Assembly: GCA_028679775.1 (NCBI GenBank)
Contig: JAJRAX010000117.1
Span: forward strand, 1 to 18,728
Length of the DNA stretch: 18,728 bases
DNA from: Methanothrix sp.
GTDB taxonomy: Archaea > Halobacteriota > Methanosarcinia > Methanotrichales > Methanotrichaceae
Direction: 5' to 3'
In this document: piece after piece, positions 1 through 7,075 of the stretch
Layout of the letters: every line of letters starts with the position of its first letter
Numbering within the stretch: the stretch's first letter is position 1
Notes under the pieces: generated by a model
Database searches by the model: none
Seen by the model: the letters and a program-made list of their open reading frames with translations, nothing else
What the model was told of the DNA's origin: nothing
Position numbers and translations under genes: made by a program

Positions 1-1
1 G

Positions 2-592
2 CTGCTCTTAGGCCATAACTACGTTGAGGAGACTGAGGACGGACGTGTCACCAACGGCTTTGAGACAGGCGTTGGCCCGGCGGCAGCCACCTACGGAGGA
101 ATGGCTATTACCGGCGACGAGCTGGCTCTCGTCTACCGCCACAATTTTGCTGCGGGAATGAACGTCTTTGTGACAATTCCCCCAACTGTCGTCTCATCTG
201 CCGGGCGGGCGGAGTTCGACTTGCTCATGAACCGGGCAAGGAACCTTGACTATCAGGATCGAGAGCTCAAGGCCTATCTGTTCCTCATGGATCTCATCCC
301 GGCTTTGGAGAGAGGAGACCTGAAAAAGATCGGAGAGACAATCTGGGAGATAGAGTTTCGAGGCTCGAAGAGGGCAGAGGTCGAGCACCACGGCTTTGAG
401 ATCTACCGAAACATGAGCTTCCTGCGAGAGAGCGGACTCGAGTTCGTCGGCATGAGTTCAGTCGGGCCGTCGATTGCAATAGTGACAGACCGGCGCCGGG
501 AGGATATCGCTAGGCTGATTGAGCCACTGGGACTAAAGATCGCCATTGAGACCAGGGTCGATAATGCAGGATTGCGAATAGAGTACGGGTGA
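2..592 (+). CDS. GHMP-family protein, beta-RFAP synthase-like (5'-truncated)
   Basis: The open frame runs from the window edge to a TGA at 590-592, so the N-terminal part, including the ATP-binding region, lies outside. The visible part resembles the C-terminal half of archaeal beta-ribofuranosylaminobenzene 5'-phosphate synthase, a GHMP-fold enzyme that condenses PRPP with 4-hydroxybenzoate or pABA for methanopterin synthesis. Supporting marks are a glycine-rich FETGVGPAAATYGG stretch followed by GMAITGDEL (family members have GxSGIGVxxFExGGF here), an internal VFVTIPP strand, and the C-terminal GMSSVGPSIAIVTD motif, which corresponds to GMSSFGPTVYA in the family. The FETGVGPAAATYGG version departs from the canonical motif, so a paralogous GHMP sugar-kinase-like protein is possible. 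An ATG at 101 is internal to the conserved region and is not the start. Its 3' end faces the next gene with only 4 bp between the stop codons. Confidence 0.62.
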   Translation: MLLGHNYVEETEDGRVTNGFETGVGPAAATYGGMAITGDELALVYRHNFAAGMNVFVTIPPTVVSSAGRAEFDLLMNRARNLDYQDRELKAYLFLMDLIPALERGDLKKIGETIWEIEFRGSKRAEVEHHGFEIYRNMSFLRESGLEFVGMSSVGPSIAIVTDRRREDIARLIEPLGLKIAIETRVDNAGLRIEYG

Positions 593-596
593 CTCC

Positions 597-1313
597 TTAG
601 ACTACAGAATTCCTAAGTACTCCGATTCCCTCGATCTCCACCTCGACCTCATCTCCTTTTTGCATCGATCCGACTCCAGGAGGCGTGCCTGTGGCAATTA
701 CGTCTCCGGGCAGAAGAGTCATGACGCCGCTGATAAACTCCAGCAGTCTAGGCACATCAAAAATAAGGTCAGATGTGTTGGAATCCTGCACAACCCTTCC
801 GTTGAGGCGGGTCTTGATATCCACATCAAATGGATCGATCTTGGCGATCCACGGGCCGAAGGGCGCAAATGTATCGAAGCTTTTAGCGCGCGTCCACTGG
901 CCATCCTTCTTCTGCAGGTCGCGAGCAGTCACATCGTTGAAACAGGTGTATCCCAGGATGTACTTATCCGCCTCTTCAGCAGACACGCTCTTGCAGCGTT
1001 TTCCAATGACCACAGCAAGCTCTCCCTCGTAGTCGAGCTGATGGCTGTTGGCGGGATAGACTATCTGGCCACCTGGAGCCAAGACGGACGAAGGCGGCTT
1101 CATGAAGAGAATGGGCTCATCCGGAAGCGCCATTCCGAGCTCATGAGCATGCTTGATATAATTGAGCCCCACGCAGACGATTTTGCTCGGATTGCAGGGC
1201 GGCAGTATTGTCACGTCCTCAGGTTTCAGAACTTCTCCACCTGAGATTATGCCATTCTCAACGCTGTACGATCCTCCTCGGACGATGCCATCTCGCATGA
1301 ATCTGACTATCAC
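597..1313 (-). CDS. Fumarylacetoacetate hydrolase (FAH) family protein
   Basis: This 238-residue protein has the single FAH catalytic domain shared by acylpyruvate hydrolases, oxaloacetate decarboxylases and 2-hydroxyhepta-2,4-dienedioate isomerases. Typical motifs are [17 protein letters not shown] near residues 44-60, the metal-ligand segment [12 protein letters not shown] (about 94-105), [10 protein letters not shown] (about 125-134), [12 protein letters not shown] (about 144-155) and the C-terminal [16 protein letters not shown]. It is therefore likely a cytosolic Mg/Mn-dependent hydrolase or decarboxylase acting on a 2-oxo or beta-diketo acid; the substrate cannot be told from sequence. 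I prefer the GTG at 1313, which gives MIVRFMRDG and lies just after the pyrK stop. An ATG at 1370 would add 19 residues not typical of the family and overlap pyrK by 53 bp; an ATG at 1298 is also possible. It is the last gene of the pyrDK run and has no evident role in pyrimidine synthesis. Confidence 0.88.
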   Translation of the reverse strand: MIVRFMRDGIVRGGSYSVENGIISGGEVLKPEDVTILPPCNPSKIVCVGLNYIKHAHELGMALPDEPILFMKPPSSVLAPGGQIVYPANSHQLDYEGELAVVIGKRCKSVSAEEADKYILGYTCFNDVTARDLQKKDGQWTRAKSFDTFAPFGPWIAKIDPFDVDIKTRLNGRVVQDSNTSDLIFDVPRLLEFISGVMTLLPGDVIATGTPPGVGSMQKGDEVEVEIEGIGVLRNSVV

Positions 1314-1317
1314 TTCT

Positions 1318-2088
1318 TCAACCCCGGCAAGGCCCCTTGGCTCCGGACGGGCCTCTTTTGTATCTTCCAAACTCGCTATCCAGCAGACGATCGGCCAATA
1401 GCACAGGCCCCTCCACGCAGACCCTCACGCCATCCGGGTCCAGGCAGCAGGATCCGCAGATGCCAGCTGCGCATTTAAAGTAACGGTTGATGCAGGCCTG
1501 GGTCTTTGCCGCGTGCTCAGCGGTCCTGGATATAATGTCGCTCATCATCATTTCTGGACCGCAGAGATAGATCTGATCGTAATCAAATAGATTCAGTTCC
1601 TTTAGTCCTGCAGAAGCGTGGCCTTTTATGCCGTAAGAGCCGTCGTCTGTGGTGATGATGGTCTCTCCCAGACCCTCAAGCCTGTCCTGGAAGATCATAT
1701 CATCTCTGGAGCGAAATCCGAGCAGCGAGGTTACACTTATGTCTGCTTTTTTAGCCACTTCTGCCAGAAACGCAAGCGGAGCAGTTCCGACTCCTCCGCC
1801 TATGAGCAAGATTTTGTTGCCCTTTAATGCGAAGCCGTTTCCGAGAGGCCCGCGCAGCCCGACCTCGCTTCCCGCACCCATTCGAAATATGGCCTGGGTG
1901 GCGACGCCTACAGACTGCACAGTTATGGTATCCTGACCCGAGAAGCTCATTGGAATCTCGTCTACGCCCCTGATCCAGAGCATTAGGTACTGTCCTGGTG
2001 CGGGGTTGAGGTTTCTGTCCAGCCGATAAGTCCTGATGAGCGGTGTCTCTGAACGCACCTCTTCTATGATGCAGTTGATTGGTTTCAT
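1318..2088 (-). CDS. pyrK: Dihydroorotate dehydrogenase electron transfer subunit PyrK
   Basis: PyrK is the FAD and [2Fe-2S] subunit of class 1B dihydroorotate dehydrogenase; it passes electrons from the PyrD flavin to NAD(+) or another acceptor. The 256-residue protein has a ferredoxin-reductase-like FAD domain (PGQYLMLWI near 31-39, EIPMSFSG near 44-51), a nucleotide-binding [12 protein letters not shown] (about 98-108), the CGPEMMM motif (about 176-182), and a C-terminal [2Fe-2S] binding site with cysteines at about 206, 211, 214 and 224 (spacing C-x4-C-x2-C-x9-C). The ATG at 2088 is chosen because it follows a GAGGAG SD site and overlaps the pyrD stop as ATGA, a sign of coupled translation. 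A longer start at 2115 would read 9 residues into the pyrD 3' end. FAH-family gene follows 4 bp downstream. Confidence 0.95.
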   Translation of the reverse strand: MKPINCIIEEVRSETPLIRTYRLDRNLNPAPGQYLMLWIRGVDEIPMSFSGQDTITVQSVGVATQAIFRMGAGSEVGLRGPLGNGFALKGNKILLIGGGVGTAPLAFLAEVAKKADISVTSLLGFRSRDDMIFQDRLEGLGETIITTDDGSYGIKGHASAGLKELNLFDYDQIYLCGPEMMMSDIISRTAEHAAKTQACINRYFKCAAGICGSCCLDPDGVRVCVEGPVLLADRLLDSEFGRYKRGPSGAKGPCRG

Positions 2089-3005
2089 TGAGATCTCCTC
2101 CCGGCCAGACCGCACAGATCCTCCAGGGTCATTGATTTCCTCTCAAGGTAACGGCTGATGCCACATGTGATCTCCTCGAAGATCCCGTATCCGCCCAGAA
2201 GTGCTGTTCCAACCTGAACCGCCTGGGCTCCGGCCATGATCATCTCAACCGCATCCTCCCAGGAAGAGATTCCGCCAACGCCTATCACCGGAATCTCAAG
2301 GCGTCCCGCTAGCTCATAGACGCATCGGACAGCTACGGGTTTAATTGCCTGGCCGGAGAGTCCACCGTAGCGGTTGCCGAGCATTGGGTAGCCGGTCTCG
2401 ATGTCAATGGCCATGGCCTTGAGGGTGTTTATGGCGACCACTGCATCGGCACCCCCGCGTTGCGCAGCCAGGCCAAGCTCCAGGATGTCGGCAGTGTTTG
2501 GCGTCAGCTTGACCCAGACAGGCACGTCTGCTGCGGCCTTCACGGCTCCGGTGACCGATTCGACCAGATCGGGGTAGCGGCCAAGCTCACTGCCATATTT
2601 CTCTGCGTGTGGACATGAGAGGTTCAGCTCGAAGGCGTCGGCCTTTAAAACGCGGGCGATCTGAGCGAACTCCGTAGCAGAGGATCCAAAGATGCTGGCG
2701 ATAACCGGCACGCCTGCCGATCGAGCAGTCTTTATCTCTTGCTGAAAATCGCGGTAGGAGGGGTTCGGCAGGCCCATGGCGTTTAACAGTCCGCATTTGA
2801 CATGGACAATTGTGGGGCCTGGGTGGCCCTCTCGCGGAACTGAACCCACCGATTTGGTGACCACACCGCCCGCACCGGCGAGCGCTGCTCGGCGGAGAGA
2901 GGCTCCTGTGGTCCCCAGGATCCCTGCCGCCAGCAGGACAGGATTTTTCAGATCCAGCCCCCCGGCATGAATGGAAAGAGATGGCATAAGACGAACGATC
3001 GTCAT
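2085..3005 (-). CDS. pyrD: Dihydroorotate dehydrogenase catalytic subunit PyrD (class 1B)
   Basis: PyrD oxidises dihydroorotate to orotate on FMN, the fourth step of de novo pyrimidine synthesis. Family motifs are present in order: NPVLLAAGILGTTG (about 21-34), GGVVTKSVG (about 46-54), NAMGLPNPS (about 75-83), the substrate and catalytic segment ELNLSCPH with the class 1 cysteine at about 131, VWVKLTPN, AINTL, GGLSGQAIKP, and the FMN phosphate-binding IPVIGVGGISSWEDA and AGAQAVQVGTALL near the C-terminus. Cys as active-site base and the neighbouring pyrK place it in class 1B. The start is uncertain: the open frame begins at a GTG (3038) directly after the rlmH stop; an ATG at 3005 (used here) and another at 2987 (MPSLSIHAGG) are both plausible. 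The stop overlaps the pyrK ATG by 4 bp. Confidence 0.95.
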   Translation of the reverse strand: MTIVRLMPSLSIHAGGLDLKNPVLLAAGILGTTGASLRRAALAGAGGVVTKSVGSVPREGHPGPTIVHVKCGLLNAMGLPNPSYRDFQQEIKTARSAGVPVIASIFGSSATEFAQIARVLKADAFELNLSCPHAEKYGSELGRYPDLVESVTGAVKAAADVPVWVKLTPNTADILELGLAAQRGGADAVVAINTLKAMAIDIETGYPMLGNRYGGLSGQAIKPVAVRCVYELAGRLEIPVIGVGGISSWEDAVEMIMAGAQAVQVGTALLGGYGIFEEITCGISRYLERKSMTLEDLCGLAGRRSQ

Positions 3006-3038
3006 GACAAGATAAAAGCCTTTTTCATGATATTGCAC

Positions 3039-3521
3039 CTACTTATGGTACGGCTCACCATGCATTATGCGAAAACCTCTGTAGATCTGCTCCAGAAGAA
3101 TTACCCTCATCATCTGATGGGGAAATGTCATCTTAGAGAACGATAGAGACATCTCTGCCCTCTCCAAGACCTCCGGGGCGAGTCCGAGCGGGCCGCCGAT
3201 CACAAAGGCCAGCTCTGTTCGTCCATCGAGAACCATCCTGTTCAGCCATTCTCCGATCTGGGGTGAGTCGAGGCTTTTTCCCAGCCTGTCTAAAGCCACA
3301 ACAGGGCCGCTGTGCCCCTTCAGCCTCTCGATAATGGCTCGTCTCTCCTCCTGCATGGCCTTTCCTTCTTCTGCAGGGGAGGCCAGCTCCTTGATGCGGG
3401 CCTCGGCCACTTCCAGGATCTCCAGGCGGGCATAAGGACGAAGCCGTCGGACGAAATCTGCGGCAGCATCCTGCCAGTATCTCTCCCGCAGTCTGCCTAC
3501 TGCTACGATGCGAACTATCAG
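3039..3521 (-). CDS. rlmH: 23S rRNA (pseudouridine1915-N3)-methyltransferase RlmH, apparent CTG start
   Basis: RlmH is a SPOUT-fold, SAM-dependent enzyme that methylates a pseudouridine in helix 69 of 23S rRNA. The C-terminal knot region is textbook: FVIGGPLGL (about 106-114), then LSFSKMTFPHQMMRVILLEQ and a terminal YRG...GEPYHK. The conserved N-terminal part (IVAVGRLRERYWQDAAADF and following residues) is fully in frame upstream of the first standard start, a GTG at 3410 that would cut off 37 residues. Between the in-frame TAA at 3537-3539 and that GTG there is no ATG, GTG or TTG. The best candidate is CTG at 3519-3521: it gives MIVRIVAVGR, a 160-residue protein of normal length, and sits 7 nt after a GGTGGAGG SD site (3529-3536). 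It overlaps the upstream regulator stop as CTGA. The function is firm; the CTG start is inference. Confidence 0.93.
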   Translation of the reverse strand: MIVRIVAVGRLRERYWQDAAADFVRRLRPYARLEILEVAEARIKELASPAEEGKAMQEERRAIIERLKGHSGPVVALDRLGKSLDSPQIGEWLNRMVLDGRTELAFVIGGPLGLAPEVLERAEMSLSFSKMTFPHQMMRVILLEQIYRGFRIMHGEPYHK

Positions 3522-3805
3522 CGCCCGGCCTCCACCTTATCCAGATAGAGCTGACCTGTGGAGGTAGCCCTCCAGTCACCTTCATATCTCTCGATCACCA
3601 GGGCCTTCTCAAGCATTGCGAGATGGTACGCCGCGAGAGTGCTGCTGATGCCAAGCTCCCGCTCGATCTGATCAGTGCTTTTTATGCCGCTAGCGATGAT
3701 CCTGAGAATCCTTCGCCGCAGCGGCAGCTGCAGGACCTCGAGGGCGAAGCGATGGCCTTCGGCACCTTCCCACATCTTGGCGGAATCATTCTCATTGGTT
3801 GTCAT
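3518..3805 (-). CDS. Winged helix-turn-helix transcriptional regulator (ArsR-like)
   Basis: This 95-residue cytosolic protein is a single winged-HTH domain. After a short acidic N-terminus come a helix with LQLPLRRRILRIIASG (about 26-41), KSTDQIERELGIS (helix-turn), TLAAYHLAMLEKALVIERYE as recognition helix and turn, and a short wing ending DWRATSTGQLYLDKVE. The pattern fits the ArsR/DUF7347-like family of small archaeal repressors. There are no cysteine pairs suggesting a metal-sensing site. The ATG at 3805 follows an in-frame TAG immediately upstream, so no longer start exists; its SD is weak, suggesting coupling to the gene 38 bp upstream. Its stop overlaps the apparent rlmH start. It may autoregulate this run or control pyrimidine genes, but nothing in the sequence proves the target. 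Confidence 0.8.
   Translation of the reverse strand: MTTNENDSAKMWEGAEGHRFALEVLQLPLRRRILRIIASGIKSTDQIERELGISSTLAAYHLAMLEKALVIERYEGDWRATSTGQLYLDKVEAGR
3529..3536 (-). promoter_or_regulatory. Strong Shine-Dalgarno site supporting the CTG start of rlmH
   Basis: On the minus strand this reads GGTGGAGG, a near-perfect anti-SD match. It ends 7 nt before the CTG at 3521, the ideal distance, and 10 nt before an ATA at 3518. It lies inside the last codons of the winged-helix gene, as expected for coupled translation. Confidence 0.7.
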
Positions 3806-3843
3806 CTAAGTTAAACCGATTGGACTGAGGATTACAAGCAGAC

Positions 3844-4296
3844 TCAACCCTGGTTCTCTCCATTTATCTCGCAGGCTTCGCTGCCTATCTCGCAGACCCG
3901 GCAGATCTCCCGTTCCTCGTCCAGGTGGCGGGTAGCAGTGGCCAGTACGCTCGCAGATGCCAGGTTTCCTGCCAAAAATACAGCGGCAGCAATCTGGTCA
4001 TCCGGAATGCCCATATTGGTGGCTATCCGAATGTGCAGTTTCAGGCAGTGGCTGCACCTCATCGCTGCAGACACGGCAACTGATATCAGCTCGATGGTCT
4101 TTGCATCCAAACCCGAGCTTCTCTGAATGGCATTGTTATGCAACACCTTGGTGATGAGGATCTCAGGATTGTCCTGCATGAATTGAAAAACATAAGGAAT
4201 TTCCCCATAAGCATCCTCCACCGATTTCAGGATATCTCTTGCAGCCTTCTCCTTTCCCTTGACTAAAATGGCGTCCAGCTCATTCTCGAAGCTCAT
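3844..4296 (-). CDS. Carboxymuconolactone decarboxylase / AhpD-like family protein
   Basis: The 150-residue protein is all-helical in pattern and carries the AhpD-type redox motif C81-S-H-C84-x3-H88 within AMRCSHCLKLHIR, as in alkylhydroperoxidase-like members of the CMD family. This suggests a cytosolic thiol peroxidase or disulfide reductase role rather than lactone decarboxylation. The flanking segments (DAKTIELISVAVSAA, IAAAVFLAGNLASAS) match the family. Unusual for the family is a C-terminal tail with three further cysteines (C132, C135, C142: ICRVCEIGSEAC), which might relay electrons or bind metal; that is inference. Start ATG at 4296 has a good SD (GGAGGAAATACC before ATG). It lies 62 bp after mmp7 and 38 bp before the wHTH gene, on the same strand, so it may be the last gene of the mmp transcript or the first of the rlmH-pyr run. 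Confidence 0.88.
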   Translation of the reverse strand: MSFENELDAILVKGKEKAARDILKSVEDAYGEIPYVFQFMQDNPEILITKVLHNNAIQRSSGLDAKTIELISVAVSAAMRCSHCLKLHIRIATNMGIPDDQIAAAVFLAGNLASASVLATATRHLDEEREICRVCEIGSEACEINGENQG

Positions 4297-4358
4297 GATG
4301 GTATTTCCTCCGGCCTGCCCAATCGAGCCGATACATCTTGTTCTGAGATCGCCCGGGT

Positions 4359-5282
4359 TTAGAAGACAAACCCTGTCTCAGACGCAGGCAATATCCTCAC
4401 AAGTATATAGTCTTTCATGCGCGACGGCCTGATGGTCGCAATCTCACCGAGCTTTACCCCTTCGTCGAAGCTCACGGAACTGACCGCATCCTTGTAGGCC
4501 TCAAAGGGAAGCTTGACGCGCACTCCGTTGAGATTGAGGGCTATCGGCAACGGCGAATAGGAAAACATCACGTCAGGAACCTGCTCTCGAACAGCATCCA
4601 TTACACGGGGAGGCGATGTGGTGAGCGGGTCCTTGGCAATGGTGGTTCTGGTTTTGTCCAGAGCTCTGCCTATGGATTCCACTATTCGGTCCAAAGTTCC
4701 AATCTCTGTTGCCTTCCTGGCCCTGTGAGCCACTCTGCCAATCGCGGGCACATACTCAAAGGCATAAGGAAGCTCACTAGCCTCGATCTGCGGCCCGCCC
4801 GTGACCACCACGGGAACAGTGATGTTCCGGTAAAGGCCCTCCTTCTTCTTAATGCACTCCTGGAAGTTGCCGAAGATGAATACTGCAGCATCATGCTCAT
4901 TTATGAGGGCAGTCTCATACTCATTGATCTGGGCGATCTCCCGGCCTACACCTCTGGCCAGTCCCATCATGTTCGTCTTTGAGCCATGCCTTCTCAGGTA
5001 CTCGGCTATATCGCAGGCCGTGTGTGGCAGATGGTGAATGGCAAGAGTCGGCGTAACCACCGCAACCTCAGTTCCGGCCAGGGGCGCTCGCACCAGCTCT
5101 CCACGCAGCTCCTTTGACAGATCCTCAAGAGCGGCCTTGTCCTCAGATGGAACCAATATCAAAAGAATGATCTCGCTTTGCGTCACATTCTTTTGCAGGA
5201 TATAGCCGCCCAGGTCTTCAACCAGCTCCACGACCAGGTCGTGCTTGTACAATCCACCGGTGAACATCACAGGCTCAAGCAT
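4359..5282 (-). CDS. mmp7: Methanogenesis marker protein 7 (MCR activation complex)
   Basis: Mmp7 is found only in organisms with methyl-CoM reductase. In Methanococcus maripaludis it co-purifies with McrC, Mmp3, Mmp17 and component A2 in the ATP-dependent complex that reduces the Ni of F430 and carries complex Fe-S clusters. This 307-residue protein has the recognisable N-terminus MFTGGLYKHDLVVELVED and GGYILQKN, a middle segment with HHLPHTACDIAEYLRRHG, and GNFQECIKKKEG; C-terminal TIRPSRMKDYILVRILP also fits the family. It has only two cysteines, C93 region (HTACD) and the one in FQECIK, both candidate cluster ligands. ATG at 5282 overlaps the mmp17 end by 8 bp and follows GGGAGATGGAG. The gene is the last of the tightly packed marker block. 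Identity rests on family resemblance and on the conserved neighbour set. Confidence 0.9.
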   Translation of the reverse strand: MLEPVMFTGGLYKHDLVVELVEDLGGYILQKNVTQSEIILLILVPSEDKAALEDLSKELRGELVRAPLAGTEVAVVTPTLAIHHLPHTACDIAEYLRRHGSKTNMMGLARGVGREIAQINEYETALINEHDAAVFIFGNFQECIKKKEGLYRNITVPVVVTGGPQIEASELPYAFEYVPAIGRVAHRARKATEIGTLDRIVESIGRALDKTRTTIAKDPLTTSPPRVMDAVREQVPDVMFSYSPLPIALNLNGVRVKLPFEAYKDAVSSVSFDEGVKLGEIATIRPSRMKDYILVRILPASETGFVF

Positions 5283-5847
5283 TCTCCATCTCCCGGATCT
5301 TTTTCTTGATCTCTGATAAGATTTCTGGCGTCAAGCTCTCCTCGGCGGCAACGAACAGGAAGCTGTCTTTGGTCATCTCGTTCCTCCTGTTCCGGAAGCC
5401 CTCTGGAGCCACTCTCACCAGGGCATCCGTCAGGTCCTGAAGGAACTCCGCCTCGAGGTCGGCCACTACTATTTCGGATGGCGAAGTATCAGAAGCGATG
5501 ATCAGCATATCCCTGGCAGGCTGCTCGACCCTCTCTCTTCCATAATGCTCCCATAGAGCCCGGAGCAGATCGGCCATGTGCTCCTCATCGTTTATCTTGA
5601 TCTGGTATCCTCCAGATACCCGCATCACATCGCCTACATCCTTGGCTGTAAGCGGCGGAATTCCTGAACGAAGAAGTCCGTAGACGGCAAAGAAAGGCTT
5701 TAGGATATCGATATAAACATAAAGCCTGCCGATCGACCTGATGAGGCCGAGGTCCTGTAAGATGTCCATGATGAGTTCCCGGTACTTCTTAGCCCCGTAC
5801 TCCTCCTGGCCCGTGACCTCAATCTTGAAGACCTCCATTGGGTCCAT
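5275..5847 (-). CDS. mmp17: Methanogenesis marker protein 17 (MCR activation complex)
   Basis: The 190-residue protein matches methanogenesis marker protein 17, a component of the purified MCR activation complex. Visible features are an N-terminal EVFKIEVTGQEEYGAKKYREL segment, a strand-rich centre (SIGRLYVYIDILKPFFAVYG), and ISGG-like VMRVSGGYQIKINDEEH. It contains no cysteine at all, so any Fe-S cluster at this subunit must be held by other residues or by partner subunits. The ATG at 5847 has a GGAGG SD located within the last codons of mmp15, whose stop is 1 bp away; a second ATG three codons later (5838) is possible. It overlaps mmp7 by 8 bp, implying coupled translation and matched stoichiometry of the two subunits. 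Confidence 0.87.
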   Translation of the reverse strand: MDPMEVFKIEVTGQEEYGAKKYRELIMDILQDLGLIRSIGRLYVYIDILKPFFAVYGLLRSGIPPLTAKDVGDVMRVSGGYQIKINDEEHMADLLRALWEHYGRERVEQPARDMLIIASDTSPSEIVVADLEAEFLQDLTDALVRVAPEGFRNRRNEMTKDSFLFVAAEESLTPEILSEIKKKIREMENA

Positions 5848-5848
5848 C

Positions 5849-7075
5849 TCAGTCCTCCAGCAGCCCCGAGACGAGCAGCGCTGCGCCTACCGCACCGATG
5901 TACTGTGCGTACTTTGGAACGATGACCTTGACCTGGAGAAGCTCTTCCATGGCTTTCGGCAGCCCTTCAATTAGAGAGGTTCCGCCAACCATGATCACCG
6001 GCTCCTTGACCTCCACCTCTTGAAGCTGCTGCTCGTAGACCTGTTCGGCCACCGAATGGCAAGCAGCCATGGCCACGTCTTCCGGTTTGCAGCCTAATGA
6101 AAGGCTATTGACCAGACTTTGTGTTCCGAAGACATAGCAGTAGCTGTTCATGGCTACGTTTCGGTAGTCACCTTTGAGAGCCAGCTTTCCGAGTTCAGTG
6201 ATGTCGATGCCCAACCGCCGGGCTGCCAGCTCCAGGAACCTTCCCGAGGCACCTGCGCAGATTCCGCCCATGGTAAAGCCTCCTGGAATTCCGTCCTGAA
6301 CCGAGATGGCCTTATTGTCCATGCCGCCAATATCAATAACCGTAGCCGAACCCTTCTGACAGTCCGCCAGGAAGACAGCTCCCTTGGAGTTGACTGTGAT
6401 CTCCTCCTGAATCAGCTTGGCATTGATGTGCTTTCCAACCAAAAAGCGACCGTACCCAGTCACACCGATGCCTGCAATCTCCTCTTTGGCAACGCCCGCC
6501 ATCTTCAGGGCACCTTCGAAGGCATCCTCGGCGCTCTTCAGGACTTCAGTAGTTGGAACCCAACCGGTGCCGATCACTGCATTGTCCCTCATCACTACCG
6601 ATTTAGTGGTGGTGGACCCGGAATCGATTCCTGCAGTGAGGCCCGTCTGCTTTTCTCTGGCGAGAAGACCCCGGAACTTGACTGTGGTCACAAGCGCCTC
6701 CATTCTGGTGAGAAGCGTCTCGGCAGTGGTCCTCTCTGTGAACGAGTAGCTCAAGACTGGAATCTTGGAGTGCTCATGAATAAACTTTCGAATCTCTGAA
6801 CGGATGATGGCAGCCTCAGCGCATCTGAAGCATGTCATGACTATTACGGCATCGGCAAGATCTGGATTCTGGACTATTCTTACCGCGCGGGCCATGGCAA
6901 GGTTGAGGTCTCCTGAAGACACAGATACGCCAAAGGTATTCTCGACATTGAGAATATCTTCTAGCGAGACCTCCGGATAGACCAGCTTTGCCCCCACAGT
7001 CTCAGCAGCGCGTTCGATCTCCTTTTGGATGCCACTGTACTCAGAACCGCAGGAGAGCTGAGCAATGCGAATCAC
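5849..7075 (-). CDS. mmp15: Methanogenesis marker protein 15 (BcrA/BadF/HgdC-like ATPase activator)
   Basis: This 408-residue protein joins an N-terminal domain of about 140 residues (with C9 in [10 protein letters not shown] and TCFRC at about 81-85) to an ASKHA ATPase domain related to the activators of 2-hydroxyacyl-CoA dehydratases and benzoyl-CoA reductases. The phosphate-1 loop is [10 protein letters not shown] (149-158), the second loop [12 protein letters not shown] (about 246-257), and the adenosine motif near [11 protein letters not shown]. Both positions that in HgdC-type activators bridge a [4Fe-4S] cluster between monomers are cysteine: C273 in [10 protein letters not shown] and C313 in [10 protein letters not shown]. 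This predicts an ATP-driven, low-potential electron donor, an attractive role near MCR activation, though its part in vivo is not established here. It starts at GTG 7075 after a GGGGGG SD, in a GTGA overlap with mmp5. Confidence 0.92.
   Translation of the reverse strand: MIRIAQLSCGSEYSGIQKEIERAAETVGAKLVYPEVSLEDILNVENTFGVSVSSGDLNLAMARAVRIVQNPDLADAVIVMTCFRCAEAAIIRSEIRKFIHEHSKIPVLSYSFTERTTAETLLTRMEALVTTVKFRGLLAREKQTGLTAGIDSGSTTTKSVVMRDNAVIGTGWVPTTEVLKSAEDAFEGALKMAGVAKEEIAGIGVTGYGRFLVGKHINAKLIQEEITVNSKGAVFLADCQKGSATVIDIGGMDNKAISVQDGIPGGFTMGGICAGASGRFLELAARRLGIDITELGKLALKGDYRNVAMNSYCYVFGTQSLVNSLSLGCKPEDVAMAACHSVAEQVYEQQLQEVEVKEPVIMVGGTSLIEGLPKAMEELLQVKVIVPKYAQYIGAVGAALLVSGLLED

Noticed and set aside
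660..1244. Long plus-strand open frame of 194 codons
   Set aside because: It is antisense to the well-supported FAH-family gene, has no SD and resembles no family; it is a by-product of GC-rich codon use.
3133..3585. Minus-strand open frame of 150 codons across rlmH and the wHTH gene
   Set aside because: It runs in the wrong frame relative to both conserved proteins and its product is low-complexity, Arg/Gly/Pro-rich.
6119..6799. Plus-strand open frame of 226 codons
   Set aside because: Fully antisense to mmp15, whose conserved motifs cover the same bases; the translation shows no recognisable domain.
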